DNA from: Diphasiastrum complanatum
Taxonomy: Eukaryota > Streptophyta > Lycopodiopsida > Lycopodiales > Lycopodiaceae
NCBI GenBank assembly: GCA_029204225.1
Contig: CM055100.1
Coordinates: 24,933,106-24,997,105 of the forward strand
DNA: 64,000 nt
Direction: 5' to 3'
Shown here one piece after another: positions 38,270-48,658 of this stretch. Numbering within the stretch: the first letter of the stretch is position 1; every line of letters starts with the position of its first letter. A program made the position numbers and the translations under genes. Below the pieces are notes generated by a model. That model did not search any database, was not told the origin of the DNA, and worked only from the letters and a program-made list of their open reading frames with translations.

Positions 38270-40880
38270 GCTTGGAATAACTTAGCTAATATAGGACCTA
38301 GGGTCAAGGGATACCGCTAGTGATTAGGATTATGACTTTAACCTAAGGGTGAGTCCTAAGGCCACTAGAATAAGCATGCATGGGGAAATTTGTAATCCCA
38401 TCAACACTCTTGTAAATATAATTTGACTTCTGGCTATATAAGAGTGAGTGACAACATGAGTTTCATCATTCACTAGTTCCCTAGTTGGGATGCTAGACTA
38501 TGGGAAGAGACTAGTGGCCCTCTTGGATTGGATGTGGCACCACCTAGTCGGGGGAAGTGGTCTATGGCACTATGGATGCCCTAGTCATGCCCTAGATGAG
38601 GAATCTCGTATGTTATAATGGGTTGAGTCTTGCTTGGGAGTGAGCACATGGACAATGTCTATGCTCTATGGTTGGGTTGCTTAATAATACGTTGATTACC
38701 TTTTGTTCTCTACTCTTTTGGATCTATGTCAGGTTCGGATCTTGGATCGTCACCTAAATAATGAGGATGGTAAATGGAGCACCCTTGCCAAATAGCTTAA
38801 GAAATAAAACGAATTAAAGAAAGACACAACTTTGATTAATTTGTCATCTAATGAGAGCATCAAATTTTTTTAAAGGGTGAGTGGATGTTGCAAAGTTGGT
38901 ACTAACACCACTTGCACTTGTTGCTCTATTTCTCGTGCCACTGCATGTCATATAAAAGGAGCTTGAGAAGCAATAAAATTTAGAGAAAGACAAGTGTGTG
39001 TTACCACGTGAGAGGATGCACTAAACTATAAGGGGATGTGAGACGAGCCTTGACCAAGCATTGACTGAGACGAGCCACTTTGCTCCCCATTGTTGGAAAG
39101 CAGTGTTGGCAGTAGTCATAGCATGCCAGTAGTCCCAAATATCTGGGTTGGTCACACACTTGAAATGTATATTCTCAAACTTATTAATAATGCAATATAT
39201 CAATCTAATACAATTACCTTATAAGTTTCAATTTTCGATAAAAATGACAATTGAAAGGTCACTTAACATTCTTATCTTGGCACTAGGGTGAGGATTATCT
39301 TTGTTGATGGTAGCAGTATGTTCTTAGGACCATTTGGTTATTGAAGTCATGAGACCATTAGATCATGGGTGTCATTATATTTGTTGGGGCTCATTGTTTA
39401 AAGAGTACCTTGCATGAATGTGAATTTTGTCCAGCTCTAGGAATGAGATTTAACTCATTGACTGAATTGGATGGCTTGCTCGAATGGAAGTTACTTGTTT
39501 ATGAATGTCTAGTCTATCATGGTGCGACGTTGTCTCCCAATGCTAAAACTTTGAGTTGGCTAAGTCTCCCAGATTGGTCGTCCTGTGAAAATTGAGTGTG
39601 TGTTGATATGTTAGCATGTTGTATATTAGGTTGCTTGGAAAGGTAAGTGTCCAACTTGTGAACCTTGAGGTGATTGCCCTACAAGTTAGACCCACCCACA
39701 AGGGATGGATGGTACTGAATAAAAAAAGAGCAGCTAGACAAGGAGAAGGCATGAAGGGGATGGCGCCTTTCTACCACATATAGAACAAGAACGATGTGGT
39801 ATTGTACCAGAAAGGCCTTGCCATGTCATAATAGCATGAATCCTAAAATTATAGGATTTGTTTAAAGTTTTTTTTTATATTGTTGTGATAAATGATTTTG
39901 TAGTTTCAAGAATAGTAGTTTGTTGTAAGGTTTTAATAGACATTTGAATGTTAGATGAGATCTATAATATTTGTTATTTGTTTTAAAAGTCAATTATTAT
40001 AGGTTTTGTACAAAGTTGTTTTTTATAAAAAAAAGAAAGATGAATTCCATTCTTGTACTCATTGGCTTTTTCAAACAATGGCCCAAGGTTTGAATCAATA
40101 AAAAGTATTGAGCATTTTGGCCCATGAGTTGTTGGAGAGCCTAGATAAATTATTTTGTGTAATTAGTGTATATAATGATTTTGAAATATGTAAATTAATG
40201 TTTTAAGAGAATGATAAGATTTGTCATTTTTATTAGTTTATGTTTTGGTTGGTAATAATCATAATTATGTTGTATGGAATATAGGTGAGGTGTTAGTGTG
40301 GCAAATTATTTTGTGCAATGAACTGATATTCTGATTTTGTAAAATGTGCATGATCTTGACTAGCTTGTATTGTATTATTAAAAAGTGCATATTAAGTTTT
40401 GGTAATTTTTTAATATAGATTTAAAAGTTACAAACTGATAAGCTAAAATTTGAAGTAAAATTGCATTTTTTCAGCCTAATGGATCAAATGAAGTTCAAGG
40501 TAAAAGTGAAAGACAATTTAAGACAAAATGTGAAGTTATAGAAGTTGATCTTGAAATGAATGAGTTGGACTATTATCAATCGTCTACTGCGGGACTTGAG
40601 AAAGTCAATTTGTTACTTTCATCAGAGCTTTTGGAGAACCTATTCTTTGGCTTTGAATTTGTCGAGGAAGAAGACCTTTTCAAGTTCTTATTTTGTTTGC
40701 TAATCAAAATTTTCTTCTCATCGCTTGCCAAATCATTGTCTTCATTCAACCTATAGAGCAATTTTACCACAAGTAACAAAGATTAGCAAGTGCAATCTTT
40801 ATTTTGACTAATCACGTTTTAACATTCAAATTTGTATTTACAAAAGTCCATATTAATCACGATTATGTTGTAGAATATTT
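38270..40880. other. No recognisable gene
   Basis: About 2.6 kb without a recognised domain on either strand. Possible LTR-derived sequence at 38400-38760 (ordered promoter-like text downstream of the protease scrap) could not be bounded. Confidence 0.4.
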
Positions 40881-40889
40881 TAGTATTGA

Positions 40890-41160
40890 AGAATATTCAA
40901 AATCAATATTCACAACACGTATTCACAATATTCACATATCTCTAAATATATATTTCTCAATGTTCACAATTTCACATCAGTATTCACGATTTGTATTCAC
41001 AATGTTCACGATCAGTATTCACAATATTCACAATCACTATTCACAACATTCACGATCAAAATCTCATAAATCTCAGTTTCTCATAATCTCAATTTCTCAG
41101 AATCTCAGTTTCTCAGAATTTCCATTTGTCAGAATCTCAGTTTCTCAATATTCGTAATTT
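40890..41160. repeat. Imperfect short tandem repeats (TATTCACAA-type then TCTCAGTTTCTCAGAA-type)
   Basis: Between about 40900 and 41060 the motif attcacaa(t/c)(a/g)ttcac(a/g) recurs many times. It changes at about 41060 to repeats of (a)atctcagtttctcag to about 41150. The two arrays are adjacent and of similar unit size. Confidence 0.7.
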
Positions 41161-41494
41161 CAACGATCACAAACCATTAATAAAGTAATCTTCATGATGC
41201 ATATCTAAAAATTCGATCATTTCTTCATCCAATATGGAAGACATTGTCTATAAATCCTGCAAAACAAAACACAATCACAAAATTATAATTTGATAGAGAT
41301 TAGTTTTTATTGGTGAAAACTTATTGATGAATTCTATCTGTCACAAAAGGTGCAATAACTACAATTTCATAGCTCAAGTAAATAAAAAAACAAAACAAAA
41401 CACAATATTTGAGCTTTGATCATATTTGATATTATTTAAGACAACAACCACATAATATGCTTTAACTTTCACTTTGTTTGACCGATTTGAACAC

Positions 41495-41520
41495 ATACTA
41501 TTGCCTTTGCAAGGCAAGGC
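41495..41520. repeat. Dispersed hairpin repeat TTGCCTTTGCAAGGCAAGGCC (copy 1 of 3)
   Basis: The sequence attgcctttgcaaggcaaggcc contains a 5-bp stem (GCCTT/AAGGC) with a 3-base loop. Closely matching copies, also preceded by cacata-like sequence, lie at about 41707-41730 and 44972-44995. Context suggests the terminus of a dispersed repeat. Confidence 0.6.
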
Positions 41521-42384
41521 CAAAAAGCTAAGTTATCGTGCAAAGCAAAAGCTTAGCTACTTGAATGCATGTACGAAAGAAGATAAGACTTTACTTGTAG
41601 TTTTTGATGAAGAAGTTTAATCGTCAACTTATTCCTTGCTACAAAAAAGACACATGAAGTAGCAAGAACACACTTGAGACTTTAAAATGGACCTCAACAC
41701 ATAGAACTGCCTTTGCAAGGCAAGGCCCAATTAAAGCCATAAGAGTTACCATAGAAAACAAGATCATGCAATGATTTGTGATGGCTGAAAGAGTTAGATT
41801 TAACCTTAAAGCTACAGCCACCACCTCAAAATAAAGACTTAGCACAAGAGTTACCAGAGAAAATGAGATCAACTAAAAGCTTATTTTAAAAATATGACAA
41901 TTTCATGATAATAGAAGACCTATATCTCATGTGTCGGAGGAGAAATTAGTTTGCCAAAAAAGTCGCCAACTCATGAGCTTGTGTGGATTGCATGGGAAAA
42001 CCAAGTTCACCAGTTGCTTCTCTGTGAATTTTACACATGTGGAGTGTCCACTAAGTGTGATTTAGATCTCCTAAGGTGTGTGAATGCACAATGATCAAGA
42101 TTAGATTGAGATTCAAGATCTATCTCACTCTCAAAGGCAAAAACACACTACCACCCACATGCACTAACTCAAAACCAAAGTACATACACACGTGTGGGAA
42201 GCGCTTCCTCAAAAAAACTAAGTATGGAAAAGGCCAAATCTCGAGTAGAGAGAGGATGCAATCAATAGCTCTCGGGTCGAGAGAGAAAGCAAGTAAACAC
42301 TTAGACTCAAAAACTTAATTGATCTCCAACCTACTTAGCACCAAATGAGAAGTACAATGACACTAGTAGATCCACGACGTAGTT

Positions 42385-42545
42385 CAACCTCAAAATCTAT
42401 TGGACCTCATTTCTATCACCTCTTAATTCTATTGGACCAATGATGCATCCACCTCTTGATTCTATTGGAACATTCTCAAGCATAACTCAAATCCTATTGG
42501 ATCATTGACACTTCCACCTCTAAATTCTATTGGACCTCTTGAACT
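42385..42545. repeat. Repeated CACCTCT..ATTCTATTGGACC motif
   Basis: Five imperfect copies of (c)cacctct(t/a)(a/g)attctattgga(c/t)c occur within about 160 bp (near 42395, 42420, 42450, 42490 and 42520). Each carries ATTGG, the complement of a CCAAT box. No adjacent gene was recognised. Confidence 0.55.
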
Positions 42546-42559
42546 TTGACTTGTCACAC

Positions 42560-43490
42560 ATCAAACTAAATCAAAACACTTGTCAACAACCTATTTAGCT
42601 CGAGTTTCACCTCTTACACTACTTTGGCTCAATACAGACATTACATGTGGATTGGAACAATTTACCATCTATGCCAATTTTGACCCTATCAATGTTCTAC
42701 ACCAAGATGCTTGACATAAAAAAGTGTAAGACCCCTACAACTAACATAGATAACCTTTTTGCATTTTTCACACTACAATACTGATGCCATCATCCCGCAC
42801 CTTTTTAATTCACGTTCCACAACATGTCTATAGCAGAGAATGATGCCATTTTTTATCCACAATAAAGCCTGCCACGTAGCCTGAGCTTGCAGGTGCAGCA
42901 TGCAACAGAATAGGAGCTAAACCATCCAGAGAAATTCTTGCACGAGCATAAGGAAGAGTTCCAACAACAAAAATTGAGCCTTTTTGCAATGTATACCAAA
43001 CTAGGAAATAGTACTTTCGTAAGGAGATCGGATTAGATCAGATTTGCATTTCCAGCTTTGAAATTGCAAGGCTCTCTAACTTGCACTGTTGATGGCCTAG
43101 CTGCCTTCATCTCGAGCAACATTCCAAGCAAATGGTTGCAACCCAAAAAATTATATATGAATGAAGACAAGCTTAGAGGTATGTCATCCAGAGTTTCAAA
43201 GAGGTAGAAGGCCGTTTGGTTGCTAGTATTTTGATGTATAGCTTTTGGTTAGAACTTGGCTACTTCTACAAATTATCCAAAGCTGCTCTTGCAGTTGAAC
43301 GTTGAGGTGGCTGATATAGCGCTTGTTGTCGTTGCCATGCAACTTAGGTTATGTGGATGGGAATGATGAGGATAATGAATAAGCTCAAGTCGTTGCGTTT
43401 CTGCTCTCTTAGCGGCACTTAATACTTTGCATCTTCCCAAAGTAGCAAAGATCAAACACATCGATGCTGCTCATATGATCTACACACAAA
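42560..43490. other. No recognisable gene
   Basis: No domain identified. The right part (43230-43490) weakly resembles 43780-44010 on the other side of the (GA)n tract, which may be an old duplication. Confidence 0.35.
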
Positions 43491-43499
43491 CATGCAGAC

Positions 43500-43714
<215 letters not shown>

Positions 43715-44151
43715 ATGTAACTAAACAAGAATGTATTGAATAAGCACACAGACAGACATTAAGACACAATTATTAAAGATCAAATAGAGACAACGACGCA
43801 GACCATATGATCTACATAAAGAGACAAGTTATAGAGGCTGGTGGAGGACAACTACCTACAACAAAGGGAGGAATATGATGATGGTGATGGTTTTGAGCAT
43901 GATGAGTAATCTCAAATCCTTGAGTTTGTGATCTATGAGCGTTTGTGCTCATTGAGTTGCAACATCTGAGACACATATAAAAGAATTGTAGCAGAATCCA
44001 AAATAGCAACTAAAAGTGGACAGTGAATAGATTGATGCTACATATGGACTGAGCTTCAAAGTCTAATCAACCAGGCTCACCTGAATATCTCTTGTGTTGT
44101 AAACTCGTCACATGCCACACATGCTGGCCCTATCTTCCACTTCAAATAGGT

Positions 44152-44523
44152 TCAGGTTTGGGCTACCACAGACCTACACCGTGTTGAGTCTGACATGCCA
44201 CTGAGTACATGTAGCCCTTCGCCTAGCTTTTTTGCACTAGGAACAGATATCAAGTAGACATTGTGCTCAACCCACAAAGCTTGCACTAGTTTGGAATAAT
44301 CTGACTGATTATAATCTTCTACAAGCATGTAGAGCTGCGCTGCATGCTTTTCAATCGCCTTGGTTGATTCGTGAAGCCCCCGGGCCAATCCATCATGAGC
44401 AAGAGATTTCTTCAAAACCAGTTGAAGCCCCCTCAGAATGTCCATGGGCCCGCCAAGAGTAGGCCCTGAAGAAATTGGCTGCTCCATCACAACATCACCA
44501 ATAGTGGCATCTATATCCGCCAT
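44152..44523 (-). pseudogene. Ribosomal protein eS12 (RPS12e) copy with C-terminal deletion
   Basis: From the ATG at 44523 the frame encodes 123 residues. Residues 30-104 match plant cytosolic eS12 closely (PMDILRGLQLVLKKSLAHDG, ARGLHESTKAIEKHAAQLYM, then QSDYSKLVQAL, EHNVYLISVPSAKKLGE). After KKLGE the family normally continues with about 30 residues (the GEWAGLCKID...VVGCSC region) before a final GLHVL segment. Here KKLGE is joined directly to GLHVLSG, followed by an unrelated tail. The family length is about 140 residues. The frame lacks introns where plant eS12 genes usually have them, pointing to a processed copy, possibly from an exon-skipped or internally deleted mRNA. eS12 is a 40S head protein; this copy is probably non-functional. 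Confidence 0.75.
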
Positions 44524-44799
44524 TCCGAAAAGGGAAAGGTTATAGAGATGGCGTATGAGGAGCTCTCGCTGTGGATGGATGGCTCCAACCCTTCTCGCTC
44601 GCTCGCTCCCCCCTCGCTGGATCGCTATAGAGCTCATCATCACATCCATCCTCATCACTTCTCTAGAAATCCATCATCGATGTCGTCGCCCATGTAATCT
44701 GTGTATTTTATTTGTTTGTATAGCGAAGGATACTCCTCATCATATTCTTCTCGTGCACCAAATCACTTACTTTTTTTTCATGCATGCAGAGTAAAGCAC

Positions 44800-45400
44800 T
44801 TTTGCTTTTTGGGTTTTATCATGCATTGTTTGCATGAGCCCTTCTTACAAATTTAATGCATGTTAGTTCGGCCCTCAATTAAAGTTATAGCCTTTAAAGT
44901 TTAGACAATCGCCAAAGATTATCCTTGAATGTTAACTTTTCATCAAACTCCATTGACCGACCTCACCACATAGTATTGCCTTTTCAAGGCAAGGCCAATC
45001 ATCTCCTACTTAATAAAAGTTGACATTTTTTGAATATAAAAATAATAAATCTAAAAAATGGTAATAAATTATTTTGATTAATCAAAATCACTTAAGCAAA
45101 TTCATAACAACATAAATTTTTTCCTTTGTTGCCATAGTGGTAACTTATCTAACTTATTGCCATCATCCTTTCAAAGGTAAGATCTATTTTAGGTGAGTTT
45201 GATTAAAGAATGAGTTTACTTTCATATTCTTTTTATTAACAAAGTCTTTTCAATTCACAAGATGCCTGACAAAGTTGATCTAGACTTGCAATCCTTAGGA
45301 TTCACTTTGTTATCTAGTAAATAAAAAGAATAAGTATGCTTGGCTTCAAGACTATCTTCGTCTTTAAAATTGTTGGGTTAGAGCTTTGCAAAATCTTGTG
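44800..45400. other. No recognisable gene; holds copy 3 of the hairpin repeat
   Basis: Contains tattgccttttcaaggcaaggcc at about 44972 (third copy of the dispersed hairpin motif) and otherwise AT-rich sequence with no recognised domain. Confidence 0.4.
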
Positions 45401-45447
45401 TTTGTGTGGGATGTGGTGTAATGTGCTTGTGTTGGGCTTGTCCCCAA

Positions 45448-45690
45448 AGTTCTATTCCTCAACCATATGATTGTGTGGTCATATGTTCGGCTCGAAAGGC
45501 CCCAAGGTTCGATTCCTTGACCATGTGTGGTGATATGCTCTGCTCAAAAGGCCCCAGAGGTTCGATTCCTCGACGATGTGTGTTGACATGCTTGGCCCGA
45601 AAGGCCATGTGTGGTGATATGCTCGGCTCAAAAGGCCCTAGAGGTTCGATTCCTCGACGATGTGTGGTGACATGCTCGGCCCGAAATGCG
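45448..45690 (+). repeat. Tandem array with Pol III B-box/T-arm-like units
   Basis: Three exact copies of GGTTCGATTCC (45506-45516, 45559-45569, 45643-45653) and a degenerate one at 45448-45458 fit the Pol III B-box GGTTCGANTCC. Each exact copy sits in a GAGG/CCTC-type stem like a tRNA T-arm. The intervening sequence (catgtgtggtgatatgctcggctcaaaaggccc) is also repeated, with unit lengths of about 53-84 bp. No complete tRNA cloverleaf can be folded from a unit by eye. A tRNA-derived SINE fragment that expanded in tandem is the best guess. Confidence 0.6.
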
Positions 45691-46289
45691 AGGGCTCATG
45701 AAAGAAAAACAAAATTGGGCTGGGCATGAGCCTTTGGGGGCCACTCAATAATGAGGGGAAATGATGCACCTCTAAAAGTCAGCCATGTGCACGTCACTCC
45801 GTCCCCACGGCCTACGGCCTACAGCCCGTAGCCATGTCCCCCCCACCGACTACCTCCAGTACCCGACCATCCCGGACGACCGGCTCAGCCGGTTCTCCGG
45901 CACCGCAAAGATCATGTGACACCGATTCCGGCATGCGTCCGGCGTCCTGGCAACCCAGACCCGAGGCCCTTTAAGCTTTCCCTGCAAGCCAATCTTTGCC
46001 GGTCGACAGTCGGCAAAAATATTTACTCGAATTTCCTTTTCTATTTATTTATTGAATTTTGACACTAATTAATTAATTATTACTTAAGCGTTCGAACTAT
46101 TTCCCGATTCCCGGTCCCAGGGGCAGGCAAATATACGGGAATTTAAATTTAAATGGGGTAAATGCGAGATCGGAAAAATATTAAAATAAAAATAAAATAA
46201 AAATAAATATAGCTGTCTTGACTGCGACCTTTCCGACCACGTACTTGTAGAGAGCATGCGGATGTTTCTCGTTTATTTAATTCCAGTTA

Positions 46290-46660
46290 ATTTGGACTCG
46301 TCTTCGCTGGGGGGGTCTTGAGCGCACGCGGGATTCTCACCGCGCCGCCGTTGGATGGGTAAAGGGCAGCTGGATTTTGCCACGTGTATTGTGGAGATGT
46401 TTACGCGTGGGCGTGGGACTCGTGGCCGCAATCTAAGTGGGGAGGGCCTGAGATGTGGGGGTGTGGTTTGGGCTCGGCTATGGTCGCTCCCCTTTTGGTC
46501 TTGGTTTGCTCGCCATCTCTCTCTCTCTCTTTCTCTCTCTCTCGCTTTTTTGCTTCGATCGATCGATCGATTGCGTTTGTGTCTGTGTTTTTGTTGGCGA
46601 TCGGAGGTTTTTCGAGGCGAGCACAGGAGCGTAATGTGAAGGTTTTTTCGGCGTTTCTGC
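46290..46660 (+). promoter_or_regulatory. GC-rich promoter/first-leader region of the bHLH gene
   Basis: GC content rises well above the surroundings from about 45780 to 46660. A pyrimidine-rich run (ctctctctctctttctctctctctcgc, about 46515-46545) resembles a plant core-promoter Y patch, followed by four gatc units at about 46557. Transcription probably starts in or just after this run. No clear TATA box was placed, so the exact start is unknown. Confidence 0.5.
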
Positions 46661-46719
46661 AGAACCTCTTTGAAGTCTGAACCGTCTGCAATCGATTGAG
46701 AATCTCTCTGAAGTCTGGA

Positions 46720-46776
46720 ATGAACCGTCTGCAAGCGATTGAGGAACTTCCAAGGGATGCTGGTTCTTTTCTGTAG
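46720..46776 (+). CDS. Short upstream ORF in the bHLH leader (18 codons)
   Basis: ATG at 46720, TAG at 46774-46776. It encodes MNRLQAIEELPRDAGSFL. It lies in the probable first leader exon, ahead of the duplicated donor-like segment. Conservation is unknown; it is listed because SAC51-type mRNAs carry several uORFs and any translated upstream ATG would affect initiation at the main ORF. Confidence 0.4.
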   Translation: MNRLQAIEELPRDAGSFL

Positions 46777-46855
46777 TCCTAATCCTCTAGTCTCTGCCTT
46801 CCTTTGCTGGCATCCGCCTGACGCATCTGCCTCTTAAGATCTGCTTTCACACATC

Positions 46856-46915
46856 TTTCGAAACCCTCAGGTGACTGTTCTTGGCTTTCGAAACCCTCAG
46901 GTGACTGTTCTTGGC
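46856..46915 (+). repeat. 30-bp tandem duplication carrying two splice-donor-like sites
   Basis: Two identical 30-bp units (46856-46885 and 46886-46915), each containing CCTCAG|GTGACT, a good 5' splice-site match with GT at 46871 and 46901. A matching acceptor ttttgcag|gttc ends at 47011, which would give a leader intron of about 110-140 bp. The duplication would provide two competing donors 30 bp apart. Confidence 0.6.
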
Positions 46916-47533
46916 TTTAAGACTAGCGTTTATAGTAGTATCTTGGGGGTGTTTTACGACTTTATGATGCCTAAAGGGACAGAAACTTGAGGGAGTTTTG
47001 GTATTTTGCAGGTTCTTGCTTGTCACTGCGGAATAAGCTTCTAAAATCTCCGGATACAAGGGATATTGTTTTCATAACTGAGAAGTAAGAGTCTTTAGAG
47101 ACTTGCCTCCATGGGAACGTTCAGTGGATTCGTGCCACCTATGCGGATGCGCTACTTATTCTTGAGTTGATATTATCAGGCTTCTCATGTAAGGCTTGCT
47201 TTCGCACCCGTTTTATTATTTAGTTCTTTCAAGTTTCCTTCGTACTTCATGTTTTATTTCAGTATTCTGGCTCTTGTCTCCTTTATTGTTTGCTTTTTAC
47301 GTGAACTTCCATACCTTGTCTTGCAATGAACCTTTTCATGTTTATACGCTTATCTTGAGGTTTTAAAAGTCCGTGTCTCTTAGTTTGTTTATGTTGGAGT
47401 CTTATCCAATGCGTGATCAAGGAAGTTGACGTTCGCCATTCTTCGTTTTCGTGATTGCAACACAGAAACCATCCAGTTTTTGTTGTTATCGTCAATCAGA
47501 CCCGAGTCAATTTTTAGCAACTCCAATTCTCAG

Positions 47534-47707
47534 ATGGGACGAGTTTATTATAATCGTGAACGCAAGCATCAAAGTATCGGACACGCTTTATCGACAACGA
47601 AGATCATAGCATGCTTTCAACCTCTACAGGAAAGACAGGTTCATGACATACTCTTCAACGATCTGTTGCACTTTTTTATTAGAAGGTCTAGAAATGTATC
47701 TATCTAG
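47534..47707 (+). CDS. Conserved peptide uORF of the SAC51/bHLH143 family (57 codons)
   Basis: In the 5' leader of the bHLH gene, ATG at 47534 and TAG at 47705-47707 encode 57 residues. The core KIIACFQPLQERQVHDI (residues 23-39), followed by LLHFF, and the upstream RERKHQSIG match the arrangement of the Arabidopsis SAC51 conserved uORF, about 53 residues, whose IACFQPLQ...QAEYF...LL tail I recall as its most conserved part. In that family the nascent peptide represses translation of the downstream bHLH ORF and thermospermine relieves it. The internal ATG is preferred over the in-frame ATG at 47426 because the family peptide starts about 20 residues before the conserved block and because ttctcag immediately precedes this ATG, a possible splice acceptor. 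The C-terminus is a few residues longer than the angiosperm version. Confidence 0.8.
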   Translation: MGRVYYNRERKHQSIGHALSTTKIIACFQPLQERQVHDILFNDLLHFFIRRSRNVSI

Positions 47708-48658
47708 CTGCCGCTGCGTGGCTGAAGTTAGTAGTTCTTATTTGTCTCGTCGGTGCGTCATGTATTTTTCTTTGGTCCCTACAAGGGATCTACTATTGTA
47801 GTTTGCGGAAGTGCATGATTCGTGGTACTCACGCTTCACGATAAGTGTTTCCTTAGCTCAGCTTTCAACTTTTGTAGATCCAACATGTTCAAGAGTAATA
47901 ACTCTCTTTTGAAACTGTTTGCAAAAATAAAAGTTTTACTACTTCGATATCAGGAATTTTATGTTTTGGACCAGGATCAAGGTCTACTACCTGTCTCTTG
48001 TTTGTAACCTTCTTTGTTCATAGTTCTAGTTGCATTTTCAATGAAGGTTTTAAGCTACTAAGGGATTCTCATTAATATGAGTCTGTTCGCAGGCTATATA
48101 TTTTCGCTCGATGTTGAAGCCTATCACGTAGAAGCAAGGGTGAGGAGCAAGAAATGGTCAGATACTCTTTTCCTCCTCCAAGTTTATTCTCTTCGAGGGG
48201 CAGGTGCACCCATTAAACCTTTCGTCAGTCCTTCAAAAGGAGTTGAGAGGCATTAATCCTGCATATCACATGTACCCTCTCGAAGTTGAGCTATGCTGCT
48301 ATGAGCTAGCATACCTTGGAAACCTTCACGGGTATGTGAGTGTGACCACCTCTTGGCACCTGCTTGGTGTCTCTCTTCCTTGTTTAGGTATTGTTGCCTT
48401 TGGTGCATATTTTTGCTAATTTTGTGAAAACTGTTTATACATGGCAGAATGGGCTAGCTATGTGTTTACTGATTTGATTTTCACTGACTTGCTGCTATGG
48501 GCATTTACTATCTATACTATCTGCCAATTTTGCAGTCTGGTATAGGTCGGAGACTATCTCTTAAAGGGCTAGCATGAAATAGTTTGTGCACTGGTGTGAC
48601 AAGACCTCTTTTGGCCAAGGTTAATATTGACACAAGCTGCCCTCTCGGTTCTGTCTGA
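47708..48658 (+). promoter_or_regulatory. Remainder of the long 5' leader/intron between uORF and bHLH ORF
   Basis: About 950 bp separate the conserved uORF from the main start codon. An acceptor-like tgttcgcag ends at 48092, so part of this may be intron. Another open frame of 71 codons (48204-48419) shows no family match. A long, intron-containing, multi-uORF leader is typical for this gene class. Confidence 0.5.

Noticed and set aside
40576-40779. Ser/Lys-rich minus-strand frame as a Copia gag linker
   Set aside because: Composition alone is suggestive, but there is no zinc knuckle or gag domain next to it.
40890-41160. CRISPR-like array
   Set aside because: Repeat units are short, imperfect and without regular unique spacers, and the genome is a plant nucleus.
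41495-41530. Helitron 3' end (hairpin followed by a CTAA)
   Set aside because: Only the first of three hairpin copies has a CTRR-like sequence downstream, and no Rep/helicase sequence is visible.
45448-45690. Functional tRNA genes
   Set aside because: B-box/T-arm-like sequences are present but no complete acceptor, D and anticodon arms could be assembled from any unit.
46355-46753. Overlapping frames on both strands in the GC-rich island
   Set aside because: They arise in the promoter/leader of the bHLH gene, overlap each other in all directions and show no domain.
48204-48419. 71-codon frame as the conserved uORF of the bHLH gene
   Set aside because: It lacks the IACFQPLQ block, which is found instead at 47534-47707; it may lie in an intron.
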